Part shown: positions 1-8,590 of the stretch, piece after piece
How the letters are laid out: each line of letters opens with the position of its first letter
Numbering within the stretch: the first letter of the stretch is position 1
Assembly (NCBI GenBank): GCA_029862045.1
Contig: JAOTYE010000008.1
Coordinates: forward strand, 96,756-160,755
DNA from: Gammaproteobacteria bacterium
GTDB taxonomy: Bacteria; Pseudomonadota; Gammaproteobacteria; Steroidobacterales; Woeseiaceae
Direction of reading: 5' to 3'
Length of the DNA: 64,000 nt
The notes under the pieces: model-generated
Databases searched by the model: none
What the model was told of the DNA's origin: nothing
The model's input: the letters and a program-made list of their open reading frames with translations, nothing else
Program-made: the position numbers and the translations under genes

Positions 1-3
1 AGA

Positions 4-72
4 GGATCAGTCATTCTGCAGATTGACTGATCCGACAGAGAATTTCGCCCCCGCAGTGCAGGCAGGGGCGAA
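4..72. repeat. Two inverted repeats downstream of the TonB receptor
   Basis: Positions 4-13 (GGATCAGTCA) pair perfectly with 24-33 across a 10-base loop, and 44-51 (TTCGCCCC) pairs with 65-72 (GGGGCGAA). Both lie just past the stop of the minus-strand TonB receptor, so they could end that transcript. Neither is followed by a clear T-run on the minus strand, so an intrinsic terminator is not certain. Confidence 0.4.
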
Positions 73-99
73 CTTCACCTGAGTTAGCTCCGGCAAGCC

Positions 100-2439
100 T
101 CAGAAATCGTATTGTGTTCGAAGGTAAAAATACCTGCCGTTCATGCCGATCCCTGACAGCACATCATATGGCAGATGACCGAAGTAATTGATGTCATCGC
201 TTGAAAGGTCGGGATACTCATCTGTCAGGTTGTCGGCACCAATCGCTACCGTCCAGTCGTCGTTAATCTTCGCCGCAAATTCCGCATCGACCGACCAGAC
301 CGACCCGTAGGTTTGTTCCGGCTCGAATCCGCCGCCGAAGTCGAATATGCGCGTTGTTTCGCCATATTGGGTCAAACGCAACAACGTTGACCAACGATCG
401 ACTATCCAACTGCCAGAAGCGATGAATTTGTCCTCCGGTGATTTGGATTCGACGGTGTTCAAGTCTTCCACGTCAAGCACGCTGGGATTCTTGGCATCGG
501 TCTCAGAATTGTTGTACGAAACGCTCCAGTCAATAGTGCCGGCACCCGCTTCAAGCGTACCGGTTGCCACGATATCGAACCCCGTCGTCTCCGTATCGAC
601 CAGGTTGGAAAAATATTCAATGTTGTTTGCCGCGTTGATGAGCGTGACTCGATCATCAACGTCGATCTGAAAATAGTCGACTGTCAGGCTGAATGCGGGG
701 CCCGAATCGAAAACAAAACCTACGCTGAAGTTCGTTGATTCCTCCTCCTTCAGTGGTACGGCGCCTTCCGCGATGGCATCCGGGTTGGACACCGGCAGAA
801 TCCGAAACAGCTCCAGCATGCCGCCGTCGCCGAAATCGGTCTTCGACTTTTCAAAGCCGATCTGCGCCAGTGACGGCGCACGGAAGCTCGTTCCCACAGC
901 ACCTCGTATCGCAAACGCATCTGTGGCCTGGAACCTTCCCGACAATTTGCCGGTTAGCGAATTGCCGAAGTCGTCATAATCTTCGAAACGCGCTGCGCCG
1001 CCAATGGTGAATCGATCCGTTAGATCTGCCTCGACATCGATGTATGCGGAAATCACCGTTCGATCGACGTTGGCCTCGGTGCCAGCCGCCAGCCCGGGCC
1101 CGGCCTGCGCTCCGACAGCGGCGTCGACTGGACCGGTTTCGTATGATTCCGGATCGCCGGCGCTTGTTTCATAGTCTTCGAAACGCACCTCCGCACCATA
1201 GGCGAATGTCATCGGCGAACTGAGACCACCAAGCTCAAATTCCCTTACGACATCGGCATTGAGCGTCGTCTGCGTAAACTCGAAACCACCCAGATTAAAA
1301 GACGTCGGGCTCGCGGCACCAAGCGATGGATTTGCGGAATCCTTAACCCCCGAGTCGAAATCGTTGCTGCCGAGGGTCAGGCTCAGGTCCCAGTCGGATT
1401 CAAAATTTGTACCGCGCAAACCCACGGATAATGACGTATCCGTATTATCACCAAGGGTTATCGGCCGAAATCCGTCCGGGTGGACGCTCGGCAGACTTGA
1501 GAACCCGTCCGGATAACGGAAGAAACCCGTACCCTCGGTCTCACGATTGGAATAACGGCCGAACGAATAAAACTCCCTCTCGCCGATCGGAACAGAAGCA
1601 TTGTAAAAAACATAGATGTCATCAGCCCCACCGTCGCCGGGTGAAAAAACGCGCGCGGGATTCAGCGCCTGGTTGGCCGGCGTGTCGTCCTCGAAGAATG
1701 GCAGCACGCCAATGCCGGCCCGGTTGGTCGCATCGCGAGTGCGGTATTCGCCGCCAATTCGCAGGCTGCCACCATCGCCAACCGCGAAGCCATAGTCCGC
1801 GGCCACCGAGAATGTATCCCCGTCATCGATATCGTCACCGGTCGGATCGAAATCGGTCCGATGCTGTCCATACGAGGCCGTTACCGTACCGCCCTGGGCC
1901 GCATCCTTGAGTACAATATTAATAACGCCGGCGATTGCATCCGATCCGTACTGCGCCCCGGCGCCATCCCTCAATATCTCGATTCGCTCAATGGCGATCA
2001 GGGGGATCGTGTTAAAATCGAACGGGTTCGTACCCAGTCCGATCGCCGACTCCAGCGCGACGACCGAAGCCGTGTGCTGCCGCTTGCCGTTTACGAGAAC
2101 CAGTGTGTGATCCGGGCTCATGCCGCGCAGCTGCGCCGCACGCACATGGTCCCCTGCGCCCGAGTTCGACTGACGGGGAAAACTGAATGACGGCGCCAAC
2201 GCCTGCAGCAGCTCGCCCAGCTCGCCGCCAAATGAGTGCGCTGCAGCGATTTCATCTGCGCTGATAACGTCGACAGGTACGACGCTCTCCAGCGGATCAC
2301 GCGCTTCGCCGCGACTACCGACGACGACGATTTCTTCAGTTGCCTCCTCCTGAGCCTGCGCTAAAGCGTTACCGTTTGTCAGCAACAACATTGCGAATGC
2401 GGTGGTTCCCAGAACTGCGACTGTGCTTGATCGGTTCAT
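100..2439 (-). CDS. TonB-dependent outer-membrane receptor
   Basis: A 779-residue outer-membrane gated barrel that should import a ligand using TonB energy. The N-terminus has a signal peptide ending near Ala-Leu-Ala-Gln (residues 25-28) and a TonB-box-like EEIVVVGSR at about 35-43. The plug domain carries VLVNGKR and the conserved RIEILRDGAGAQYGSDAI stretch, and the protein ends in an aromatic C-terminus (YLRTQYDF), as expected for Bam-dependent barrels. The start ATG overlaps the stop of the upstream secreted SAM-hydrolase-like gene (ATGA), with AAGGA about 8 bases upstream, so the two are translationally coupled. The ligand cannot be read from sequence. Coupling to a nucleoside-forming enzyme family hints at a nucleoside or SAM-related ligand, but that is inference. 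Confidence 0.93.
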   Translation of the reverse strand: MNRSSTVAVLGTTAFAMLLLTNGNALAQAQEEATEEIVVVGSRGEARDPLESVVPVDVISADEIAAAHSFGGELGELLQALAPSFSFPRQSNSGAGDHVRAAQLRGMSPDHTLVLVNGKRQHTASVVALESAIGLGTNPFDFNTIPLIAIERIEILRDGAGAQYGSDAIAGVINIVLKDAAQGGTVTASYGQHRTDFDPTGDDIDDGDTFSVAADYGFAVGDGGSLRIGGEYRTRDATNRAGIGVLPFFEDDTPANQALNPARVFSPGDGGADDIYVFYNASVPIGEREFYSFGRYSNRETEGTGFFRYPDGFSSLPSVHPDGFRPITLGDNTDTSLSVGLRGTNFESDWDLSLTLGSNDFDSGVKDSANPSLGAASPTSFNLGGFEFTQTTLNADVVREFELGGLSSPMTFAYGAEVRFEDYETSAGDPESYETGPVDAAVGAQAGPGLAAGTEANVDRTVISAYIDVEADLTDRFTIGGAARFEDYDDFGNSLTGKLSGRFQATDAFAIRGAVGTSFRAPSLAQIGFEKSKTDFGDGGMLELFRILPVSNPDAIAEGAVPLKEEESTNFSVGFVFDSGPAFSLTVDYFQIDVDDRVTLINAANNIEYFSNLVDTETTGFDIVATGTLEAGAGTIDWSVSYNNSETDAKNPSVLDVEDLNTVESKSPEDKFIASGSWIVDRWSTLLRLTQYGETTRIFDFGGGFEPEQTYGSVWSVDAEFAAKINDDWTVAIGADNLTDEYPDLSSDDINYFGHLPYDVLSGIGMNGRYFYLRTQYDF

Positions 2440-3329
2440 TTTTCTATCCTTATATTCCAGCTGGCACCGGATTGAATGTGGAATGTTTCAGAGTAGTTGC
2501 CCTGGTTTATTGCCAGGGACACATTGTTAAGGCTGTTCAAATAGAGTAGTGGCTTACCAACCGGAACCCGGCCGAATGTGGGGAAGTAGGGCAAAGTCTG
2601 TGTGAATACGAAATCATCGCCATTGGAGATTTGAATGCTGACTATGTCGCCCGGATCCAATTCCAGCGCCTTGAACGTCTCCCGATCGATGTTTGTCCAG
2701 ATATTGCCGAACTGGGGGTCGAGTATCTCGATGTTGCCGTACACCCGTCCCTGATCGATGCGTGGCTTTTGATAGGGAATCGACAGCACTTCTGCCGGGA
2801 GCTCACGTCCGACTTCTGCGAAAGAAATGACATCGGCCGCCAGGCGCGCGCCCGTGTAGGCGTAGACATCGCGACCATGAAACGTGTAAGACTTTTCCGA
2901 ATTGGCGAGGCGATTCACTGCTTCATCGATTTCCCGAACAGCCTCCACGCCGAGCTGCTCCGCTACCGCCGTCAGACTGCCGTTATCCGGCGAAACGAAG
3001 TAATGGCCGGATTTCGTTTTCAGCACCACGGACTTACGCTCCGTGCCAACGCCGGGATCGACAACAGAGACGAAAACCGTGCCTTTCGGCCAGTACTCGG
3101 CTGCCTGAGCAAGTCGCAGCGACGCTTCCCAAATATTGTACGTGGGTACCTCGTGTGTCAGATCGTAAATAACGAGGTCGCGGGAAACGCTGACCGCGAC
3201 ACCCTTCATCGATGCGACCGCTGAATCCTTGACGCCGAAATCCGACTGCAGCACCAGCGGACCGGCCGACCACGCAACTACCGCCGGGAAAACCGTGACC
3301 ACGGCAAGCAATGCCGTCCATTTCTTCAT
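2436..3329 (-). CDS. Secreted SAM hydroxide adenosyltransferase (DUF62) family protein
   Basis: A 297-residue member of the family that hydrolyses S-adenosylmethionine to adenosine and methionine and that also contains fluorinase and chlorinase. The start is the ATG at 3329, preceded by AGGGGGACAGTGT; a longer reading frame begins further upstream without support. Residues 1-22 form a signal peptide, which is unusual because the characterised members I know are cytoplasmic. Family motifs are present: LQSDFG (27-32), SMKGV (40-44), DPGVG (91-95) and FHGRD (150-154). The Asp-Arg-His triad described for the archaeal hydrolase maps to D91, R98 and H151, with the same Asp-Arg spacing of seven. A divergent paralogue lies on the other side of a 103-bp intergenic region, and the TonB receptor follows with a 4-base overlap. 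Export suggests periplasmic action on an imported ligand (inference). Confidence 0.85.
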   Translation of the reverse strand: MKKWTALLAVVTVFPAVVAWSAGPLVLQSDFGVKDSAVASMKGVAVSVSRDLVIYDLTHEVPTYNIWEASLRLAQAAEYWPKGTVFVSVVDPGVGTERKSVVLKTKSGHYFVSPDNGSLTAVAEQLGVEAVREIDEAVNRLANSEKSYTFHGRDVYAYTGARLAADVISFAEVGRELPAEVLSIPYQKPRIDQGRVYGNIEILDPQFGNIWTNIDRETFKALELDPGDIVSIQISNGDDFVFTQTLPYFPTFGRVPVGKPLLYLNSLNNVSLAINQGNYSETFHIQSGASWNIRIEK

Positions 3330-3432
3330 ACACTGTCCCCCTCGTGGACCGGATTGTCGCTTGACCACCAGTCTTTGTAGTCAGCGCTCTTCTTGGTCAA
3401 GAATATCTTATAAAGACAGAGGCTTATACACA
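3330..3432. promoter_or_regulatory. Shared divergent promoter region of the two DUF62 paralogues
   Basis: These 103 bases separate two head-to-head genes, so both promoters must lie here unless they start inside genes. A TATAAA-like -10 candidate on the plus strand is at 3409-3414, about 20 bases before the plus-strand ATG. No convincing -35 partner is visible. Confidence 0.35.
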
Positions 3433-4365
3433 ATGTTCCGAGCGCTCAGCCTGCTGATCACTTATTCATTAATTATAGCGCTTACAACGAGCGCTGCTGC
3501 GGGCGAATCGCGGCGAGCGTTGGTGTTGCTATCCGACTTCGGCACAACGGAGCGCTTCGTTGCCAGCATGAAAGGCGTAGCGCTAAGCGTCGATCCGGAA
3601 CTTCAAGTGCACGATTTAACGCATCATATTGAGCCATTCAATATCTGGCAGGCTTCGTACATGCTGGCTGGCACGATCGACTACTGGCCGAAAGGCACGG
3701 TTTTCGTCTCTGTTGTCGATCCCGGCGTCGGCACGGATCGCCACTCTGTCGTCGTAAAGACAAGTTCCGGACATTATGTGGTAACGCCGGACAACGGCAG
3801 TCTGACTCTCACTGCCGACGCACAAGGTATCCTGGAGGTTCGGCAGATCGACGAAGCGATAAATCGACGGCCCGGCTCTGAGAGTTCACACACGTTTCAT
3901 GGTCGCGACGTCTATGCGTACACAGGTGCAAGGCTGGCCGCTGCAGTGATTGAATTTGATGACGTCGGTCCGCTTCTCGAACCGAACGTCGTCAGACTGA
4001 ACTACCAGCAACCGGAAAAACCAGATAACAACACGATCATCGGAAATATTACGCACATTGAAATGCCATTCGGCAACATTGTTACTAACATTCCAAAATC
4101 GATGGCCGACGCACTGGATCTTGCGCCTGAAGACAACACAAAAGTATTCGTGGAAATTTCCCGGGCCGGCGAATCAGTTTTCCGACAAAGCATTCCATAT
4201 GTCCGGTCGTTTGCTTATGTTGATGAAGGCCAGCCGTTGCTTTACTCAGATTCGTTACAGACGATCGGGCTGGCCGTTAACGGCGGCAACTTCGCACACC
4301 AGTTTGACGTAAAGGCAGGCGCCGATTGGACGATACGCCTTGTCAAGCTGGCGGCACAGGAGTAA
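3433..4365 (+). CDS. Secreted SAM hydroxide adenosyltransferase (DUF62) family protein, paralogue 2
   Basis: A 310-residue paralogue of the divergent neighbour. The ATG at 3433 opens a signal peptide (hydrophobic residues 5-18, Ala-Ala-Ala-Gly near 21-24). The in-frame extension further upstream runs through the neighbouring gene and is rejected. The family signature is complete: LSDFG (33-37), SMKGVAL, DLTHHIEPFNIW, DPGVGTDR and FHGRD, with the putative catalytic triad at D96, R103 and H156. It stops 29 bases from the convergent acyl-CoA dehydrogenase. Two exported copies side by side suggest either divergence in substrate (SAM or a related adenosyl compound) or a heteromeric enzyme, since the family forms trimers. 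That is inference; no substrate can be assigned. Confidence 0.85.
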   Translation: MFRALSLLITYSLIIALTTSAAAGESRRALVLLSDFGTTERFVASMKGVALSVDPELQVHDLTHHIEPFNIWQASYMLAGTIDYWPKGTVFVSVVDPGVGTDRHSVVVKTSSGHYVVTPDNGSLTLTADAQGILEVRQIDEAINRRPGSESSHTFHGRDVYAYTGARLAAAVIEFDDVGPLLEPNVVRLNYQQPEKPDNNTIIGNITHIEMPFGNIVTNIPKSMADALDLAPEDNTKVFVEISRAGESVFRQSIPYVRSFAYVDEGQPLLYSDSLQTIGLAVNGGNFAHQFDVKAGADWTIRLVKLAAQE

Positions 4366-4393
4366 TAGTTTTCAAACTCTTGACTGCTTGTGC

Positions 4394-6178
4394 CTAGATT
4401 GTGTCCCAGGGATAACCCTGGCCGCTACAAACATAGTCTGCCAGCGACTTGGTATTCTCGTCTTCATTACGCAGCATCGCCCTGAGACACCGGTTCATGC
4501 GCCGCTTCGCCTGCTGGCTAAACAGGTGCGCGGTCGACAGCGCCTGCTCGTATTGCTCGCTGTTGTCGTCGGTCATCGAACCAACCCGGGCAAGGACACA
4601 CAGTCCGACGAAAAGGTCGATGGCCACATCGGCAGCGCGTTGTAGCGCAAACTGTTTGTCAACAATCGACTTGCCATGACGGCGCAGCAGCACATCTGTC
4701 ATCCGACCGAGCTCCAGAGCATATTTATCGAATATCAAAGCGTCATCACGTAGAGCCTCCGGCACTATGCCGGCAAACTTGCTCTGCCCGACGGACGTCA
4801 CGCTGGTGATACGACGACCGGCATAATCGGTTAACAAACCGAAACCCTTAATCGGATTATTGAAAATATCCTCCACAGCTGAGCCGAGTTCCTGCAGCAA
4901 TCGGCCGGCATCTCTTATCCCGGACATCGCGATGAAGAGACGTAAAATTTCGCTGGTGCCTTCGAAGATCGTCAAAATACGCGAGTCGCGAAAGATGCGC
5001 TCATAAGGAAGTTCTTGCATGTAGCCGCTTCCGGCCGCTATCTGCAAACTCTCATTTGCCGCGCGAAACATTGCCTCGCTCGCGAATACCTTGCTCATCG
5101 CGGCTTCGATCGAATAGTCCGAATAGCCCGAGTCGATATAGTGTCCGACGATCCAGACCGCACTTTCGGCCGCGAAGCAATCGACAGTCATCTGTGCGAT
5201 TTTTTTCTTGATCAATCCGAATTCAGCAATGCTCTGGCCAAATTGTTTTCGTTCGATACTTTGCTGGGCTGCAAGGGCAATGCAGGTCTTCATTCCGCCA
5301 ACTGCGCCACCGCCCAGTCCGGTGCGACCATTGTTTAAAATGGACATCGCAATCTTGAATCCCTTACCCTCGTCGCCCAGCAGATTTTGCGCCGGGACTT
5401 TTACGTCGCTGAAGCTCACCGACGTGGTCGATGAGGCGCGGATACCGAGTTTTTCCTCTTTCTGACCTACGCTGACGCCGGGAAAGCTACGTTCCACGAT
5501 GAAAGCCGAAATCTTTCCACCGTCACCCTCGGTGCGGGCAAACACCGTATAAAAATCAGCAATGCCGCCGTTGGTTATCCATGTTTTTTCGCCGTTCAGG
5601 GTCCAGTCGCCGTTCGAATCTTTGACGGCCTTTGTCTGAATCGATGCCGCATCGGAACCGGCTCCCGGCTCCGTCAGGCAGTAAGCAGCGATAAATTCGC
5701 CGCTTGCCAGCCTCGGCAGATATTCTTCTTTCTGCGCGTCGGTGCCAAACAACAGCAAACCTTTCATACCTATCGAGCTGTGTGCCCCTATGGTTAGCGA
5801 TGCGGAGCTGTCGTAGCGACTGCTTTGCTGAAGGACGCGCGAATAGCCGGAGTTGCTGAGGCCGATGCCCCCGTACTCCTCGGGGATGATCAGGCCGAAA
5901 AGACCCAGCTCTCGCAGCGCAGCAACAAACTCTGGTGGTTGCTCGCCGCGGCGGTCCCAGTCACCAAAGTCATCCTGCTGGTCCGCAAGAAAGCGATCGA
6001 CCGATTCAACGACCATGTCCAGCAGCTCTCGCTGCTGCGCGTCGATTTCGGGGAACGGCCAGAACGCCGATTTAAGAATTTCGCCGCGAAACAATGCCTT
6101 CGCGGGGCTCAGCTTCTCTTCCTCAACAGTCTCGGGCTGCGAGCCTGCCTGGCTGCCGTTGTCGGGATTTGCGCTCAT
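4394..6178 (-). CDS. Acyl-CoA dehydrogenase, VLCAD/ACAD9-like long form
   Basis: A 594-residue FAD flavoprotein for the first, alpha-beta dehydrogenation step of fatty acid beta-oxidation. The ATG at 6178 is preceded by GGAGGAGG, which decides the start over a longer frame. The N-terminal alpha domain, the FAD/substrate signature CLTEPGAGSDA and the WITNGG strand are visible. The C-terminal alpha domain carries RILTIFEGTSEILRLFI, where the Glu of FEGTSE is the expected catalytic base. About 180 residues follow that motif, so this is the long VLCAD/ACAD9 architecture rather than the roughly 380-residue short-chain type. It appears to be a single-gene unit, divergent from the enolase-family gene. 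Chain-length preference cannot be read from sequence. Confidence 0.92.
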   Translation of the reverse strand: MSANPDNGSQAGSQPETVEEEKLSPAKALFRGEILKSAFWPFPEIDAQQRELLDMVVESVDRFLADQQDDFGDWDRRGEQPPEFVAALRELGLFGLIIPEEYGGIGLSNSGYSRVLQQSSRYDSSASLTIGAHSSIGMKGLLLFGTDAQKEEYLPRLASGEFIAAYCLTEPGAGSDAASIQTKAVKDSNGDWTLNGEKTWITNGGIADFYTVFARTEGDGGKISAFIVERSFPGVSVGQKEEKLGIRASSTTSVSFSDVKVPAQNLLGDEGKGFKIAMSILNNGRTGLGGGAVGGMKTCIALAAQQSIERKQFGQSIAEFGLIKKKIAQMTVDCFAAESAVWIVGHYIDSGYSDYSIEAAMSKVFASEAMFRAANESLQIAAGSGYMQELPYERIFRDSRILTIFEGTSEILRLFIAMSGIRDAGRLLQELGSAVEDIFNNPIKGFGLLTDYAGRRITSVTSVGQSKFAGIVPEALRDDALIFDKYALELGRMTDVLLRRHGKSIVDKQFALQRAADVAIDLFVGLCVLARVGSMTDDNSEQYEQALSTAHLFSQQAKRRMNRCLRAMLRNEDENTKSLADYVCSGQGYPWDTI

Positions 6179-6384
6179 TTCGACCTCCTCCGGGCTACAG
6201 TTTAGTCTGTTTATGGCCAACAAAGGTTCACCGGCGAGCGCCAGTATGCGCCAGGTCCGATACTTGCTCGCAATCTTCGAGAAACTTGATTTGCCAGGAG
6301 GTGATCGGCCAGTATCGATTCGTACTCAATATAATCAGCACCAGTCAGGGTGCCGGCAATCGCCCGGACAGAACAGGGGGCAAC

Positions 6385-7491
6385 GTGAAAATTTCCGCAA
6401 TCCGAGTCTATCAAGTGGACCTGCCACTGGTTGAGGGCCGCTATTCATGGTCCGAGGGCAAGTTCGTTGAGGTGTTCGACAGCACCGTCGTTGAGTTGCT
6501 CACCAACGACGGCCATTCCGGATATGGCGAGGTCTGTCCGTTAGGGCCATTTTACCTGCCCGCTTTCGGCCCGGGTGCCCGCGCCGGTATCGGCGAACTC
6601 TCAGCAACGCTCATGGGGCAGGATCCAACCGCAATCGGGCCGATCAACCTACTAATGGACAAGGCGTTGTTAGGTCATCCTTACGTCAAGTCCGCCATCG
6701 ACATGGCGTGCTGGGATCTTCTCGGCAAAGTGACCGGGAAATCGGTCTGTGACTTGATGGGCGGCAAGTTTGGCGAGAGCGTCGCGCTGTATCGTGCGAT
6801 CAGTCAACGGCCCGCCGATGAAATGGCGGACAACGTCGCAGCCCATCGCGCGGATGGGTATGCCAAGTTTCAGCTCAAGGTTGGCGGTCGTCCGGAGGAC
6901 GATATCGAACGGATTCATGCAGTCGCCGGGGTATTGACAGAGGGAGAAGTGCTCGTCGCGGACGCAAATACAGGCTGGCGTGTGGATGATGCAATCAGGG
7001 TCGTAAATGCCGTTCGTGATCGGGATGTCTACATCGAACAGCCCTGTCGTTCCTACGAGCATTGTCTGACGATCAGGCGCCGCACGTCTTTGCCGTTCAT
7101 CCTGGATGAGAATATTACCGGTATCGATGCGTTACTTCGCGGCCACAGCGATGGCGCAATGGATGTCATCAATCTGAAAATATCCAAGGTCGGCGGTCTT
7201 ACAAGAGCACGCCAGATCCGTGACCTCTGCGTGTCGCTGAACATACCCATGACCATTGAGGACAGCTGGGGTGGCGACATTATCACCGCGGCGATCGCAC
7301 ACCTGGCTCACTCGACGCCGGAATCCTTGCGCTTTTCAGCAACCGATTTCAACAGCTACGTCACTGTTCGAAACGCGACCGGAGCACCGAAGCGCGTGTC
7401 TGGTCATATGGTTGCCTCGGACGATCCGGGACTCGGCATTGCCCCGGATAGGGATGTGCTGGGCAAGACAGTTGCGGAGTACACGAGTTGA
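6385..7491 (+). CDS. Enolase-superfamily enzyme, probable cis-3-hydroxy-L-proline dehydratase type
   Basis: A 368-residue mandelate racemase/muconate-lactonising-type enzyme. I chose the GTG at 6385, preceded by GGGGG, because the protein then begins MKISAIRVYQVDLPL, the usual superfamily N-terminus; the longer frame runs into the divergent gene's territory. Visible superfamily residues are the FQLKVGG lysine strand, metal ligands in VADANTGW, YIEQPC and LDEN, and a second catalytic lysine in KISKVGG. The EDSWGGDI and TDFNSYV stretches resemble the cis-3-hydroxy-L-proline dehydratase and betaine-epimerase branch as I recall it. Its stop overlaps the start of a DapA-type lyase (TTGA), suggesting amino-acid-derivative catabolism. 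The exact substrate is uncertain. Confidence 0.72.
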   Translation: MKISAIRVYQVDLPLVEGRYSWSEGKFVEVFDSTVVELLTNDGHSGYGEVCPLGPFYLPAFGPGARAGIGELSATLMGQDPTAIGPINLLMDKALLGHPYVKSAIDMACWDLLGKVTGKSVCDLMGGKFGESVALYRAISQRPADEMADNVAAHRADGYAKFQLKVGGRPEDDIERIHAVAGVLTEGEVLVADANTGWRVDDAIRVVNAVRDRDVYIEQPCRSYEHCLTIRRRTSLPFILDENITGIDALLRGHSDGAMDVINLKISKVGGLTRARQIRDLCVSLNIPMTIEDSWGGDIITAAIAHLAHSTPESLRFSATDFNSYVTVRNATGAPKRVSGHMVASDDPGLGIAPDRDVLGKTVAEYTS

Positions 7492-8435
7492 CACATGACC
7501 AAGCTGTGTTTTCCGGGTGTATTCCGGCGCTCATGACTCCCTGTACCGCGGCGGGCGAGCCAAATTTCGACTCTCTTGCTGCGAAAGGAAAAGAGCTGAT
7601 CGATATCGGCATGCGTGCCGTCGTCTATTGCGGATCGATGGGTGACTGGCCCTTGCTCACCGAGAAGCAACGCATGACGGGCGTCGAGGCTCTGATTCAC
7701 GCAGAGGTACCTGTCATAGTCGGAACCGGTGCGCAGAATACTTCCCGAGCAATCACGCTCACCCAACATGCGAGGGATAATGGTGCAGCGGGACTGATGA
7801 TCATACCGCGGGTACTTTCCCGAGGCACATCCAAACCGGCGCAACGAGCTCATTTTGCTGCGATTCTCGAAGCGGCGGGCGAACTACCGGCTGTGATCTA
7901 CAACAGTCCCTACTACGGGTTCGAAACCAAGGCAGACCTGTTCTTTGAATTGAGAAACAAGCACAAGAACCTGGTCGGGTTTAAAGAGCTCGGTGGCGCT
8001 GCGTCGCTCAGTTATGCGGCGGAAAACATAACAGGGGGCGATTCCGGGTTGATACTCATGATTGGTGTCGATACGCAGGTCGTTCACGGCTACGTTCGTT
8101 GTGGCGCCAAAGGTGTCATCACCGGTGTCGGCAATGCCCTACCCAGAGAAGTTCTGCGCCTTGTGGACTTGAGCCTTCTCGCGGCTGAAGGCGATGCAGC
8201 CGCATTGCAACTCGCCAGTGAGCTCGATCAGGCGCTTGCGGAACTTTCCAAATTCGATGAGGGCCCGGATCTCGTTCTCTACTACAAACACCTGATGGTG
8301 CTCGAAGGGAACCCGGAATACGAACATCATTTCAATACCAGTGATGCGCTCAGTCGTTCCCAGCGAGCTCACGTTGAAGCTGAGTGGCGACGCTTCCGAC
8401 GTTGGTGGGACGATTGGCCGGGCGCGCGTTCTTGA
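7488..8435 (+). CDS. DapA/NanA-family Schiff-base lyase or deaminase
   Basis: A 315-residue TIM-barrel protein of the dihydrodipicolinate synthase/N-acetylneuraminate lyase superfamily. The Schiff-base lysine is K166 in LVGFKELGG and the catalytic tyrosine is Y138 in VIYNSP. The start is TTG at 7488, overlapping the upstream TGA, with GGAG eight bases before it. The nearby ATG at 7495 is out of frame. A true DapA is unlikely because this gene sits with an enolase-family dehydratase rather than lysine genes. Candidates are a pyrroline-hydroxycarboxylate deaminase or another 2-keto-acid lyase in hydroxyproline-type catabolism (inference from context). Confidence 0.72.
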   Translation: MTHDQAVFSGCIPALMTPCTAAGEPNFDSLAAKGKELIDIGMRAVVYCGSMGDWPLLTEKQRMTGVEALIHAEVPVIVGTGAQNTSRAITLTQHARDNGAAGLMIIPRVLSRGTSKPAQRAHFAAILEAAGELPAVIYNSPYYGFETKADLFFELRNKHKNLVGFKELGGAASLSYAAENITGGDSGLILMIGVDTQVVHGYVRCGAKGVITGVGNALPREVLRLVDLSLLAAEGDAAALQLASELDQALAELSKFDEGPDLVLYYKHLMVLEGNPEYEHHFNTSDALSRSQRAHVEAEWRRFRRWWDDWPGARS

Positions 8436-8511
8436 TGGCACGTCGCGCAGGCTTGTAAGTGATCTGACCGGACTAATAGCCGTGGTTGACCTATAGGTAC
8501 GTATCGCAATG

Positions 8512-8537
8512 GTATTGATAGCTTAACTTGTCAATAC
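8512..8537. promoter_or_regulatory. Inverted repeat upstream of the DUF3187 gene
   Basis: GTATTGA at 8512-8518 is matched by TCAATAC at 8531-8537 across 12 bases, about 55 bases before the TTG start of the next gene. It could be a dimeric-regulator operator; no regulator is adjacent, so this is tentative. Confidence 0.25.
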
Positions 8538-8590
8538 TCGTTTCCGGTTCATTAAGTTCATCAAACGACACCTAAACACAGGGAATTCTG

